A stretch of DNA of 64,000 nucleotides from Algibacter luteus (GTDB lineage Bacteria > Bacteroidota > Bacteroidia > Flavobacteriales > Flavobacteriaceae): the NCBI RefSeq assembly GCF_900141715.1, contig NZ_FQYK01000001.1:434001-498000 (forward strand), in the 5' to 3' direction. Shown in pieces: positions 30,057 to 39,607 of this stretch (the first letter of the stretch is position 1; each line of letters opens with the position of its first letter). The position numbers were made by a program, and so were the translations under genes. Under the pieces are notes generated by a model. The model searched no databases and was not told the origin of the DNA. It worked only from the letters and a program-made list of their open reading frames with translations.

Positions 30057-31496
30057 ATGAAAAAATTTAAAATTATATTATTTGCTCTTATCAGCTTTTC
30101 TTTCGCTACTGGTTGCGACGGAGACTTTGAAGAACTAAATAAAGATCCAAATAACCCTGTGGCAATTCCTGCCGATTTATTATTGGGTTATGCACAAAGA
30201 CAATTTAGCAATGCTACTTATGGTATGCAACGTGGTGGAGACATGGGAGCTTGTTGGGCTCAGTTATGGTCTAAAGTACAATACAACGATGAAGCAAGAT
30301 ATGTTCCACGTAGAGGTGTAGTTGATGCCCTTTGGGATAATATCTTCACTTTAACTGTGTCTGAAGGTAAAGCCATGTATGATTTAGCTGAAGCTGATGG
30401 TAACACTAACTTACAAGGTGTTGCTTTAGTAATGCAAGCTATAGGTTATCAAACTTTAGTTGAACTTTATGGACCGATTCCATTTACAGAAGCTATTAAT
30501 GGTGCCATTTTAAAACCAGCTTACGATGATGAAGCAACTGTTTTTGAAGGTGTTATCGATTTGTTAACACAAGCATCTACCTTATTATCGAATGGAACTG
30601 GTTCTGTAACTGCGTCATCAGATTTATATTACGGAGGTGATACTTCAAAATGGCTAAAATTAGCTAATTCATTAAAGTTTAGAGCTTTAATGAGAATTTC
30701 AGGAACTAGAAGTGTTTCTTCTGAATTACAAGCATTAGTAAATGGCGGAAACATGTTCGCTAGTAATGATGATAGTGCTGAAATTACTTATTTATCAGTT
30801 GCACCAGATGCGAATCCTATTTGGGAAACAGTAGTTGATGGTAACAGACCAGAATACAAAATTGGTCTTGCTTTAACTGATATTTTAGAAGGTTTAGGAG
30901 ACCCTAGATTAGAAGTTTATGCATCACCAAACGCTAGTGGAGACATCGTAGGTAAGCCTGCAGGATTTGGTAATCAAACACCACTTCCTAATGATGCCTT
31001 AGGATATACTTACGCCAATATTTCAGGATTAGGTGCATTTTACTTAAGACCAGAATTACCTGCAGTAATTATGTCTTACTCGCAATTAAACTTTTTAATG
31101 GCAGAAGCTGCAAACGAAGGTTATATTTCTGGAGGAATTGCTGCAGCTAAAGAATACTATTATAAAGGAATTGCTGCAAACTTCCAATGGAATGGAATGG
31201 ATCCAACTTCATACTTAGCACAAGAAAATCTAAACTTTGCATCACAATCAGATGGTCGTGACAAAATTGCAACTCAAGTATGGATTTCGCTTTTCAGCCA
31301 AGGGTTTGAAGCATGGACAGAGTGGAGAAGAACAAAAATTCCTGCACTTCTACCTGCAGCAGAAGCTGCTTTAAATGAAATACCTTCAAGACTTTATTAC
31401 CCAACACTAGAGCCTTCATTAAATAAAGAAAATTATGATGCAGCAGCTTCTAGTATTGGTGGCGATTTATTAACATCGTCATTGTTTTGGCAATAA
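30057..31496 (+). CDS. SusD/RagB-like nutrient-binding lipoprotein
   Basis: This 479-residue surface lipoprotein caps the SusC barrel and binds the substrate. The signal peptide ends with lipobox Cys20 (SFATGC), followed by acidic DGDFEE, a Bacteroidota surface-export signal. Helical repeat features typical of the SusD-like_2 group include NKDPNNPVAIPADLLLGYAQRQ, LVELYGPIPFTEAI and the C-terminal ALNEIPSRLYYPTLEPSLN. It lies 7 bp after the SusC gene, and the pair is an obligate complex. Confidence 0.92.
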   Translation: MKKFKIILFALISFSFATGCDGDFEELNKDPNNPVAIPADLLLGYAQRQFSNATYGMQRGGDMGACWAQLWSKVQYNDEARYVPRRGVVDALWDNIFTLTVSEGKAMYDLAEADGNTNLQGVALVMQAIGYQTLVELYGPIPFTEAINGAILKPAYDDEATVFEGVIDLLTQASTLLSNGTGSVTASSDLYYGGDTSKWLKLANSLKFRALMRISGTRSVSSELQALVNGGNMFASNDDSAEITYLSVAPDANPIWETVVDGNRPEYKIGLALTDILEGLGDPRLEVYASPNASGDIVGKPAGFGNQTPLPNDALGYTYANISGLGAFYLRPELPAVIMSYSQLNFLMAEAANEGYISGGIAAAKEYYYKGIAANFQWNGMDPTSYLAQENLNFASQSDGRDKIATQVWISLFSQGFEAWTEWRRTKIPALLPAAEAALNEIPSRLYYPTLEPSLNKENYDAAASSIGGDLLTSSLFWQ

Positions 31497-31512
31497 CTAA
31501 AAAAAAAATAAT

Positions 31513-32430
31513 ATGAAAACTTTAAAGAAATTAATTTTAACGTTATTCGTTTCAACCATGATATTTTCATGTATTGACGATGACAACGATGAATTGACTG
31601 GAAATGCCGCACTAGGCGGTCTAGTAGACGTTGGTAATCCTTTGATTAGCTATGTTGTAGGAAGTGGTAACACGTATTCAGCAGCAGGAGCCGTATTTCA
31701 GGCCAATATTCAAACTACTGAAGTGAAAGTTTATAACACTTTTACAGATAACATGAGCGGAAGTTCAAGTAACAGAGTATTACTAAAAACAATTCCAATT
31801 TCGAACACAGCTGTAGGGACTACTGCAAATTTTACAGTAACCTTTACTTATGAAGAACTAATTGCTGGATTAACTTTAAACGGTAGCCCATTACCTGATA
31901 GTGATGGAGGCCTAAATATTGGTGATTTCTGGACTTTAGAATATGAAGCTGTAACAAGCGAAGGAAAAACTCACAACAACTCTAGTGTTACTAAAGTTGC
32001 TGTAGGTACACGTTATGCTGGTATTTACACAGTAGTAGCAAGTGCTTATTGGAACTCAGGAAGTCTATTAGGAAACTGGACTGGTGGTGACAGAGTAATT
32101 GAATCTGTTGATGCAACTATTTACAGACATGCAGGTTTAGCTTATTGGGATGATAATGAATTCTTCTTTACTGTAGATAATGATACAAATGTTATCACAG
32201 TACTTGATAAAGATTTAGAAGATGGTGACTTGTTATTAAATGGTTCGCCTGTAATGACTTGTACTGGAGGTACTGGTTCATTTGAAGTTTTAACTTGTGA
32301 CGGAACTACGTCTCGTGCAATTCCTGACGATGTTACTGGTAAAGACGTTTTAGAATTTACAGTAGGGTACTTTAGAGGTGTAGGTGCGACTAGAGAGTTC
32401 TTTGAGCGCCTAGAAAAACAAGTAGACTAA
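31513..32430 (+). CDS. Surface lipoprotein of the SusCD operon (SusE-like position)
   Basis: I do not recognise the domain. The 305-residue protein has a lipoprotein signal peptide with Cys20 (TMIFSC) followed by IDDDNDE, an acidic stretch that marks surface export. The rest is predicted beta-rich with Gly/Ser/Thr-rich loops; it has a Cys pair (about Cys255 and Cys266) that could form a disulphide. The gene lies 16 bp after susD and 25 bp before another lipoprotein gene, the place where SusE/F-type accessory binding proteins usually occur. A role in ligand binding is inferred from position only. Confidence 0.75.
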   Translation: MKTLKKLILTLFVSTMIFSCIDDDNDELTGNAALGGLVDVGNPLISYVVGSGNTYSAAGAVFQANIQTTEVKVYNTFTDNMSGSSSNRVLLKTIPISNTAVGTTANFTVTFTYEELIAGLTLNGSPLPDSDGGLNIGDFWTLEYEAVTSEGKTHNNSSVTKVAVGTRYAGIYTVVASAYWNSGSLLGNWTGGDRVIESVDATIYRHAGLAYWDDNEFFFTVDNDTNVITVLDKDLEDGDLLLNGSPVMTCTGGTGSFEVLTCDGTTSRAIPDDVTGKDVLEFTVGYFRGVGATREFFERLEKQVD

Positions 32431-32455
32431 TTCAGTTTAAATTAAATACAAACAC

Positions 32456-33754
32456 ATGAAAAATAAAATATATAAAATAGCTTTAGTATTAAGTGCTTTC
32501 GTCTTTGCTATTGCTTGTGAAAACACAGACGATCTCACTGGTGACAGTGTAGTAAGTCCATCAAATCCAGCTTTATCGGTTTCTTTAGATTTTGGTCCAA
32601 CCGAATCTCTAATTGAAACTGAAGCAGATTATGGATTTACAGTATCTCTAAGTCAACCTCAGGTCGTTGCAGTAGAAGTATATTTAGAATTACTTCCTAA
32701 CAGTACGGCTTCAGAAGGTTCTGATTTATCTTTTCCTCATCATATAAGAATTCCTGCAGGAAGTACATCTGTTTCAGATGTCATTACAATTCATGGTGAT
32801 GACTTGGCAGAAGATACTGAAACAGCTGTAATTAGAATAGGAACTGGTAAAGAAGCTAACGTTTCTGCAACAAATTCGCAAGTCGTATCTTTTAATATTA
32901 TGAACTATACTGAAGGTGATATTGCAATTGATATGACTTGGACTTCACCACAAGATTTTACCGATAATTTTGGTAATGCTATTGATGATGAAGAGATAGG
33001 CGATTTAATACTTTATGTTTCAGATGCTAATATTCCAACTTCCATAAACTATCTTACCGTGGATAATGCATTTGGTTTCGAATCTTTCGTTTTTGAAGAA
33101 GCTTATCCAGATGGTGAATATTATTTAGTTGCTGGATTCTATTCAGCTGGAGACTTTGGTGGTAACGATGCTGCTTTAGATATTTCGCTTACATTTAATC
33201 AACCAGGAGTTATTAATAATCGAGTTGTAACGGTACCTAATGCATTAAATACTGCATTCGCAAGTTGTCAAACATCTGTTATAGCAAAATTAACCAAATC
33301 TGGGACCAACTATACTATTGAGTCTGTTGGGCTTGCAAATTCAGTTGGAGTACCAGCTTCTGATATGTATGTTGGAGACTATAGTATGACTGTTTCTGGA
33401 ACAAATGCTTTTGGTGTTCCTTCTTTTGATGACCAAACTGTTACATTAGTAGCAAACGGTAATTCTAGAACTATTGAAGATTTATCTTATTTACCTGCTT
33501 TTGGTGGATTTGCGATTGATTTTACATTTGAATTTGTTGATGCATGTGGTCTAACTACTGTACCTGAGTATGACACAGGTGTTGGTTGTGTTGCCGGGGC
33601 AGAAGCTATGTTCCTAGGACCATCTGGAAGTGATGCAAGTTATTCAGTCGATGATGATATGACTTTAATAGTTAATTTCCAGGATGCTTCAAACGCTGGA
33701 AATAGCTGTGATGCACCTGCATCAGAGATAGTATTAACTTTTACTAAGTTATAA
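32456..33754 (+). CDS. Surface lipoprotein with a Calx-beta-like domain, end of SusCD operon
   Basis: This 432-residue lipoprotein has lipobox Cys21 (FAIAC) then ENTDD. Residues about 40-155 resemble a Calx-beta repeat (LDFGPTESLIETEADYGFTVSLS, then PAGSTSVSDVITIHGDDLAEDTETAVI), a Ca-binding or adhesive beta-sandwich. The rest is a beta-rich region of unknown type with several cysteines in the C-terminal third (VDACGL, GVGCVAG, NSCDAP). It closes the operon; a strong terminator follows 17 bp downstream. Confidence 0.75.
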   Translation: MKNKIYKIALVLSAFVFAIACENTDDLTGDSVVSPSNPALSVSLDFGPTESLIETEADYGFTVSLSQPQVVAVEVYLELLPNSTASEGSDLSFPHHIRIPAGSTSVSDVITIHGDDLAEDTETAVIRIGTGKEANVSATNSQVVSFNIMNYTEGDIAIDMTWTSPQDFTDNFGNAIDDEEIGDLILYVSDANIPTSINYLTVDNAFGFESFVFEEAYPDGEYYLVAGFYSAGDFGGNDAALDISLTFNQPGVINNRVVTVPNALNTAFASCQTSVIAKLTKSGTNYTIESVGLANSVGVPASDMYVGDYSMTVSGTNAFGVPSFDDQTVTLVANGNSRTIEDLSYLPAFGGFAIDFTFEFVDACGLTTVPEYDTGVGCVAGAEAMFLGPSGSDASYSVDDDMTLIVNFQDASNAGNSCDAPASEIVLTFTKL

Positions 33755-33770
33755 AAAACTTATTTATTAA

Positions 33771-33801
33771 AAAACCACCTCGAATGAGGTGGTTTTTTTT
33801 T
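33771..33801 (+). terminator. Intrinsic terminator of the SusCD operon
   Basis: Perfect arms aaaaccacctc (33771-33781) and gaggtggtttt (33786-33796) have a gaat loop and a run of nine Ts. Confidence 0.93.
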
Positions 33802-33856
33802 CTAATAAAATAAGATATCTAATTATTATTCTTATTTTTAGATAAAAACTTGCAAT

Positions 33857-36403
33857 ATGAAAAAATTTACACTTTTCTCAATAGGCTTAATTTTCTGTAG
33901 CCTATTTTCACATTCCCAAAATCTTAACAAAGCCTTAAACGATTTTCAAAGTAAAACACAAGCCACTATTACATTTAATAAAAATTTAGAGGCTCCTGGT
34001 TTTATAAAATTTCCTCTTAATAAAGAATTGTATGTAGCTGGTAAGACAGTAAAAGAAAAAGCTCATAATTTTTTATTAGAAAACAAAACAGTTTATGGGA
34101 TTTCCAACTTAGACGAGACTCTTCCTCCTAACGGCGAAATCAAAATTGATAATTATGGATTAAAACATTACGAAACAAAACAGTTTTACAAAGGTGTTCC
34201 GGTTTATGATTCAGGTTTAAAATTTCATTTTAATAAATATGACAATATAACATCTGTTAATGGTAATATCATATCTGATATTAAACTAGATGTTACTCCA
34301 AGACTAGCTAAAACTTTAGCTAATACAAAAGCTTTAGAATTAGTAAAAGACTTAAATAATTCTGGAGAACCTTTAAAAATAATTTCTAACGAACTAATGG
34401 TATTTCCAAAAGGGCTAGTTGAAGGCAATGTGACCTCAAAACATTTGGTTTATCGCATTGAAGTTCGTAACGATTTAGATGTTAGAGAATTTCTATTTAT
34501 AGATGCGCACTCAGGTAAACTTGTAGAGCAATTTACTGGTATTGCTCATGCACTAGATAGAATATTATATGAAGGCGATACAAGTAATAAAACATGGCAA
34601 GAGGGTCTTTCCTTTCCTGGGTTTTTAAATGTATGGCAACAGGCTGAAGTAGCTGCTGCAGGACATACCTATCATTTTTTTAATAACGCATTTGGGTTTA
34701 CATCTTACGATGGGCAAGATGCACAAATGGTGACCATAAATAATAATCCCAATATAAACTGCCCGAATGCAACTTGGAATGGTGTTTCTGCCAATTATTG
34801 CGACGGTACAGCTTCTGATGATGTTGTTGCACACGAGTGGGGTCATGCTTACACAGACTATACTTGTAATTTAGTATATGCTTACGAATCCGGTGCAATT
34901 AATGAGTCTTTATCCGATATCTGGGGTGAAACCATAGATTTATTAAATGGATATAATGATGACGGTGAAGATGTTACTGTACGTACCGGTTCTACAATAA
35001 ATGAACGTTGGAAAATGGGTGAAGATGCATCAGCTTTTGGAGGAGCTATTAGAGATTTATGGGCGCCAAATTTAAATGGAGACCCAGGAAAAATGAGCGA
35101 TAATCAATACGCATGCGACGTAGATGAAAATGATAATGGTGGGGTACATACAAATTCAGGGATTCCAAATCATGCTTATGCCTTATTAGTGGACGGTGGA
35201 ACTTATAACGGTCAAACCATAGGGAGTTTGGGCTTTGTAAAGGCTGCACATATCTTTTGGCGTGCACAAAGTGAATATTTAACTGCAACGAGTGATTTTG
35301 AAGTTCTTTCTGACGCATTAGAAGCGGCATGTGCTGATTTGGTTGGAATTAATCTTCAAGGATTATCTACAACAGATACGCCTGCAGGACTTTCTGGTGA
35401 GATCATTACACTTGCTGATTGTCAAGAAGTAACAAAGGCTTTAATTGCTGTTGAAATGAAGACAGAAAATGGATGTCCTTACGCAACTATTCTTGCACCG
35501 TCTTCTGAATTATGTGGCGCTGCAACATCGAATCCTATTTTCATTGAAGATTGGGAAAGTGGATTAGGGTCTTGGACGGTATCTCAAATTCCTGTAAATG
35601 CTGGAACTTGGGAGTCTAGAGATTGGACCATTGAAACGTCGTTACCAGATAGAGCAGGTCAAGGTATATTTGCACCAAATCCAATAAACGGCGATTGTGA
35701 TACAGATTTACAGAACGGTATCCTTCGATTAGAAAGCCCAACAATTACAATCCCTAATTATACGAATGGCACATTTAGTTTAGCATTTAACCATAATGTT
35801 TCTACTGAGCTAAATTATGATGGTGGTAACATTAAATTCAGTTTAGATAATGGTGCTACTTGGGCTATTTTACCAGCATCTGCTTTTACAGAAAATGCGT
35901 ATAACTTAACTCTTAACAATACGAACAATGACAGCCCAATGAGCGGTGAAGAAGCCTTCTCTGGATCTGATACAGGTTCTTTTGATAGTGTATGGGGCCA
36001 AAGTACCATCGACTTATCTGCTATAGGCGTTACTGCTAATTCGACGTTAAAATTAAGATTCGAGTTTGGAAGTGATGGTTGTAATGGAAAAATTGGTTGG
36101 TATTTAGATGAAATTGTCATTTTTAACTGTGCTGAAGCATTATCAATCAACGATTTCGACTTCTTAGGCAATAACATAAGTATTTACCCTAACCCATCCT
36201 CTGGTATATTTAATATCAAAATGAAGAGTATCTCTGATTTCCGCTATGATGTTTTAGACATTACAGGTAAATCTATTATGAGTAGAATGAATATAAACGA
36301 TAATTCTTTTAAAGTTGATTTAAGCAATTATTCAAAAGGGATTTATTTCTTTAAATTATATTCTGGCGAAGGTGCTATTACTAAAAAATTGATTGTTCAA
36401 TAA
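33857..36403 (+). CDS. Secreted M4-family (thermolysin-like) metalloprotease with T9SS sorting domain
   Basis: This 848-residue extracellular zinc protease has a signal peptide (1-20), an FTP/PepSY-type propeptide (about 50-230) and a catalytic domain (about 235-500). The active site shows HEWGH at 326-330 with Glu350 in GAINESLSD as the third zinc ligand, and GGVHTNSGIPNHAY carrying the later His. A beta-sandwich region follows (about 555-770). The C-terminal 80 residues, from ISIYPNPSSGIFNIK to KKLIVQ, form a type A T9SS signal. It lies about 100 bp after the SusCD operon under its own terminator, so it may provide peptides for that importer. Confidence 0.92.
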   Translation: MKKFTLFSIGLIFCSLFSHSQNLNKALNDFQSKTQATITFNKNLEAPGFIKFPLNKELYVAGKTVKEKAHNFLLENKTVYGISNLDETLPPNGEIKIDNYGLKHYETKQFYKGVPVYDSGLKFHFNKYDNITSVNGNIISDIKLDVTPRLAKTLANTKALELVKDLNNSGEPLKIISNELMVFPKGLVEGNVTSKHLVYRIEVRNDLDVREFLFIDAHSGKLVEQFTGIAHALDRILYEGDTSNKTWQEGLSFPGFLNVWQQAEVAAAGHTYHFFNNAFGFTSYDGQDAQMVTINNNPNINCPNATWNGVSANYCDGTASDDVVAHEWGHAYTDYTCNLVYAYESGAINESLSDIWGETIDLLNGYNDDGEDVTVRTGSTINERWKMGEDASAFGGAIRDLWAPNLNGDPGKMSDNQYACDVDENDNGGVHTNSGIPNHAYALLVDGGTYNGQTIGSLGFVKAAHIFWRAQSEYLTATSDFEVLSDALEAACADLVGINLQGLSTTDTPAGLSGEIITLADCQEVTKALIAVEMKTENGCPYATILAPSSELCGAATSNPIFIEDWESGLGSWTVSQIPVNAGTWESRDWTIETSLPDRAGQGIFAPNPINGDCDTDLQNGILRLESPTITIPNYTNGTFSLAFNHNVSTELNYDGGNIKFSLDNGATWAILPASAFTENAYNLTLNNTNNDSPMSGEEAFSGSDTGSFDSVWGQSTIDLSAIGVTANSTLKLRFEFGSDGCNGKIGWYLDEIVIFNCAEALSINDFDFLGNNISIYPNPSSGIFNIKMKSISDFRYDVLDITGKSIMSRMNINDNSFKVDLSNYSKGIYFFKLYSGEGAITKKLIVQ

Positions 36404-36427
36404 AATAAAAAAGAGCAACTATAACTT

Positions 36428-36460
36428 AAAAAAGAGACTGAAAGTTCAGTCTCTTTTTTT
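36428..36460 (+). terminator. Intrinsic terminator of the M4 protease gene
   Basis: A 14-bp stem (36428-36441 with 36446-36459) has the loop aagt and a T-run. It lies 24 bp after the stop. Confidence 0.9.
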
Positions 36461-36474
36461 ATACCTTTACACCA

Positions 36475-37212
36475 ATGGAAAACCAAACACAAATATTCGG
36501 TATTAGAGCTATTATAGAAGCTGTAAATGCTGGCGAGACAATTGATAAAGTATTTCTTCAAAAAGGTTTAAAAGGGGAATTATTTGGCGAATTAGAATCT
36601 GTTTTAAGGAAAAACAGTATTAATTCATCATATGTACCTGTTGAAAAACTAAATAGATTAACCAATAAAAACCACCAAGGTGCAGTTGCTCAAATTTCAC
36701 CGATTGCGTTTCATGACATGGAAACCTTAGTTTTAAATGTTATTGAATCTGGGAAAACACCGCTTTTTCTATTGCTTGATCAATTAAGTGACGTTCGAAA
36801 CTTTGGCGCCATTATTAGAACCGCTGAATGTACTGGTGTTGATGGAATCATCATCCAAAAGAAAGGTGGGGCTCCTGTAAATGGCGACACGATAAAAACA
36901 AGTGCTGGAGCAGTTTTTAAAATTCCTATTTGCAAAGTAGACCATATTAAAGATGCTGTATTCTACATGCAAGCTTCTGGCATAAAGGTGATTGCTGCCA
37001 CCGAAAAAACGAATGATACCTTGTACGATGTTTCTTTTGTTGAACCTTGTGCCATTATTATGGGATCTGAAGGTAAAGGTATCAATCCATCGACTTTAAA
37101 AGTTGTAGATGCTAAAGCTAAACTACCTTTGCTTGGTGATATTGAATCTTTAAATGTATCCGTAGCTTGTGGTGCTTTTTTATATGAAGTAGTGAGACAG
37201 AGGCTTTCTTAG
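36475..37212 (+). CDS. rlmB: 23S rRNA (guanosine-2'-O-)-methyltransferase RlmB-type (SpoU family)
   Basis: This 245-residue SPOUT methyltransferase uses SAM to 2'-O-methylate rRNA, probably G2251. The N-terminal RNA-binding substrate domain spans about 1-80 (QIFGIRAIIEAVNAGETIDKVFL). The trefoil-knot motifs are DQLSDVRNFGAIIRTAE (motif 1), IIMGSEGKGI (motif 2) and LPLLGDIESLNVSVACG (motif 3). It is monocistronic and convergent with the rhomboid gene. Confidence 0.9.
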   Translation: MENQTQIFGIRAIIEAVNAGETIDKVFLQKGLKGELFGELESVLRKNSINSSYVPVEKLNRLTNKNHQGAVAQISPIAFHDMETLVLNVIESGKTPLFLLLDQLSDVRNFGAIIRTAECTGVDGIIIQKKGGAPVNGDTIKTSAGAVFKIPICKVDHIKDAVFYMQASGIKVIAATEKTNDTLYDVSFVEPCAIIMGSEGKGINPSTLKVVDAKAKLPLLGDIESLNVSVACGAFLYEVVRQRLS

Positions 37213-37277
37213 GTTATTAGACTTGCTTAGATTTTTAGACTGCTTAGAATTTATTTTAGACTTTTTAGATTATAGAA

Positions 37278-38009
37278 TTAGTCTTTGTTTTCTCGGTAGG
37301 TATAGTTTACTTGTTGTTGCTCCGCCTCTATTTCGGGTGTTTTGGTTTCAATAAAATTTCCATTTTCATCGAAGTGTTTTAAAAACGGATCATCATCTTC
37401 GTTATAATTTTCTTGTTCCCAAACGTATTTTTTAGGCTTTGCTATTTCTTTTCTGAAGATAAGCGCAAACAGTAAACCTGTTATTAAACCTGCTAAATGC
37501 CCTTCCCAAGAAATACCTTTTTCTATAGGCATAGTATACCAAATCATACTGCCATACAGGAAAATAACGCCTAATGATAAGGCTATAAGTCTATAGTGTT
37601 TTGCGATAACTCCCTTAAAGAAAGTAAAACTTACCAGCACATAAATAAGTCCGCTTATCCCAATATGGTAAGACGGTCTGCCAATGCACCAGGTAAGAAA
37701 TCCAGAAACTAAGATGCCTAAAATAAGTACTTTCCAAGCGATATGCCTGTAGAAATAAAACAATGCTGTAGATAAAACGAATAACGGTACAGTATTGTGA
37801 TAAATGTGTTTGATGTCGCCATGAATAAACGGACTCAACACAACACCTCTTAAACCCTTAAGCGTTTGCGGAAAGACACCATACTTACTAAAGTTGTACC
37901 CAAAACGCACCTCGAACCAAAATACCAACCAAATAGTGAGCACAAAAAATATGGGGTATGCAATAACACCTGTAGAGAATTTAAAATGATCTTTATTTTT
38001 CATTAACAT
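37278..38009 (-). CDS. Rhomboid-family intramembrane serine protease
   Basis: This 243-residue membrane protein has about six transmembrane segments. The catalytic dyad is visible: Ser119 in GISG and His171 in WEGHLAGLITGLL. The oxyanion-side HxxxN-like segment lies at GDIKHIYHN (His67/His71/Asn72). The C-terminal 50 residues are cytosolic, charged and Gln-rich. It probably cleaves single-pass membrane proteins within the bilayer; the substrate is unknown. Convergent with rlmB. Confidence 0.88.
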   Translation of the reverse strand: MLMKNKDHFKFSTGVIAYPIFFVLTIWLVFWFEVRFGYNFSKYGVFPQTLKGLRGVVLSPFIHGDIKHIYHNTVPLFVLSTALFYFYRHIAWKVLILGILVSGFLTWCIGRPSYHIGISGLIYVLVSFTFFKGVIAKHYRLIALSLGVIFLYGSMIWYTMPIEKGISWEGHLAGLITGLLFALIFRKEIAKPKKYVWEQENYNEDDDPFLKHFDENGNFIETKTPEIEAEQQQVNYTYRENKD

Positions 38010-38066
38010 AAAAGTAGCAAATAGTTAACCAACTTTGTAATTTGTGCTAAATTGGCAGGTACGCCC

Positions 38067-38160
38067 GCGTGAGGGATTGAAGCATTTGTTGAAGCTACCG
38101 ACGCAGGAGGGAGCGACTGCTGAAAGCCCGACCCCCGATTTTTCTTCGGGGGGCACGCCC
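38067..38160 (+). repeat. Structured intergenic repeat, copy A
   Basis: It opens gcgtgagggattgaag and ends cacgccc, so its ends form a GCGTG/CACGC inverted repeat. It contains the shared gaaagcccgaccc core and an inner hairpin cccccga-tttttct-tcggggg. It lies between the divergent rhomboid and rarA genes. Confidence 0.65.
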
Positions 38161-38180
38161 AAAACTTGAATTATTTCGTG

Positions 38181-38188
38181 TAATTTTG
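38181..38188 (+). promoter_or_regulatory. Candidate -7 box of rarA
   Basis: TAATTTTG matches TAnnTTTG exactly and ends only 5 nt before the rarA ATG, so the transcript would be leaderless or nearly so. No -33 element is clear. Confidence 0.4.
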
Positions 38189-38193
38189 TAACT

Positions 38194-39477
38194 ATGAACA
38201 ACAATGCCCCTTTAGCGGAACGGTTAAGGCCCAAAACCCTGGAAGACTACGTTAGCCAAACACACTTGGTTGGCAAAGGCGGTGCTTTAACGCAGCACAT
38301 TAAACAGGGTTTAATACCATCGATGATTTTTTGGGGACCTCCAGGAACAGGTAAAACCACATTGGCAAATATTATTGCGAACGAATCTGGCAGACCATTT
38401 TACACCTTAAGTGCTATAAATTCTGGCGTTAAAGATATTCGGGAGGTTATTGATAAGGCTAAACAAAGTGGTGGTTTGTTTACTACTAAAAACCCTATTT
38501 TGTTTATAGATGAGATACACCGGTTTAGTAAATCTCAGCAAGATTCACTACTACAAGCTGTTGAGAAAGGATGGATTACACTTATTGGTGCGACTACCGA
38601 AAATCCGAGTTTTGAGGTAATTTCGGCACTTTTATCACGTTGTCAGGTTTATATTTTAAATGCGTTTGATAAAACCGATTTAGAAACACTTTTAAAACGC
38701 GCCATTGAAACCGATGAGCAACTTTCCAAAAAAAATATTACACTTAAGGAAACCAATGCGTTACTTAGGCTATCTGGTGGCGATGCCAGAAAACTGCTCA
38801 ATGTGTTCGAGCTTTTAGTAAATGCTTTTGATACCGATGATGTTGTTATTACAGACGAGACTGTTTTAGAAAACATCCAAAACAATACGGTTAGGTACGA
38901 CAAAACCGGAGAGCAACACTATGATATCATTTCGGCATTTATTAAATCCATTCGTGGTAGCGATCCTAACGGCGCGGTATATTGGTTGGCTAGAATGATA
39001 GAAGGTGGCGAAGATGTAAAATTTATTGCCCGCCGCCTATTAATTGCCGCAAGTGAAGATATAGGAAATGCTAACCCCACGGCCCTGGTTATAGCTAACA
39101 ACACTTTTCAAGCAGTTGCTACTATTGGCTACCCAGAATCGCGCATTATTTTAAGTCAGTGCGCCACATATTTAGCCTGCTCTCCCAAAAGCAATGCCGC
39201 ATATATGGCGATTGGGAATGCGCAACAATTGGTTAAGGAAACGGGCGACTTAAGTGTACCGTTAGAAATTAGAAACGCCCCCACAAAACTCATGAAAGAG
39301 CTTGGTTATGGTGATAATTACAAGTACGCACATAATTACGAAGGCAACTTTACCAACCAAGAGTTTTTACCAGACGAAATTAAAAACCAGAAATTATACG
39401 ACCCCGGAAACAACGCTCGCGAAAATGCGCATCGGGAGTTTTTAAAGCAGCGCTGGAAAGATAAATACGGTTATTAG
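38194..39477 (+). CDS. rarA: Replication-associated recombination protein A (MgsA/WRNIP1 family AAA ATPase)
   Basis: RarA (427 residues) acts at stalled replication forks and is related to clamp-loader ATPases. Walker A GPPGTGKT lies at 48-55 and Walker B FIDEIHRF at 104-111. Sensor-1 GATTENPSFEV follows, and the C-terminal tetramerisation domain contains GSDPNGAVYWLARMIEGGEDVKFIARRLLI. Length is normal. The gene has repeat copies on both sides, and the 3' copy begins 5 bp after its stop. Confidence 0.95.
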   Translation: MNNNAPLAERLRPKTLEDYVSQTHLVGKGGALTQHIKQGLIPSMIFWGPPGTGKTTLANIIANESGRPFYTLSAINSGVKDIREVIDKAKQSGGLFTTKNPILFIDEIHRFSKSQQDSLLQAVEKGWITLIGATTENPSFEVISALLSRCQVYILNAFDKTDLETLLKRAIETDEQLSKKNITLKETNALLRLSGGDARKLLNVFELLVNAFDTDDVVITDETVLENIQNNTVRYDKTGEQHYDIISAFIKSIRGSDPNGAVYWLARMIEGGEDVKFIARRLLIAASEDIGNANPTALVIANNTFQAVATIGYPESRIILSQCATYLACSPKSNAAYMAIGNAQQLVKETGDLSVPLEIRNAPTKLMKELGYGDNYKYAHNYEGNFTNQEFLPDEIKNQKLYDPGNNARENAHREFLKQRWKDKYGY

Positions 39478-39482
39478 TTTTT

Positions 39483-39585
39483 GGGCGCCTGCCTGCCGGC
39501 AGGCAGGTTACCACTAGGGTCGGGCTATACACTGCAAGTCCTCGCTCGTACCTCGCTGTGGGCTTTCCGTTGCTATCCCTAACGC
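39483..39585 (-). repeat. Structured intergenic repeat, copy B
   Basis: On the minus strand it opens gcgttagggatagcaacgg and ends tagcccgaccc...ggtaac, then the 20-bp palindrome and gcgccc. It lies immediately 3' of rarA with its GGGCG end nearest the stop codon. Confidence 0.7.
39488..39507. repeat. 20-bp palindrome nested in repeat copy B
   Basis: CCTGCCTGCCGGCAGGCAGG is a perfect 20-bp palindrome, GC-rich against the AT-rich background. The identical sequence occurs at the same place in copy C (45755-45774). Confidence 0.85.
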
Positions 39586-39607
39586 AATTCTAAAATTCTT
39601 TTAAAAC

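Noticed and set aside
37213-37277. Repeated ttagac/gcttag strings between rlmB and the rhomboid gene
   Set aside because: They are irregular and AT-rich, with no consistent period; probably simple-sequence drift.
38025-38234. A 69-codon frame over the rhomboid-rarA gap
   Set aside because: It is produced by repeat copy A and the rarA 5' end and has no domain or signal.
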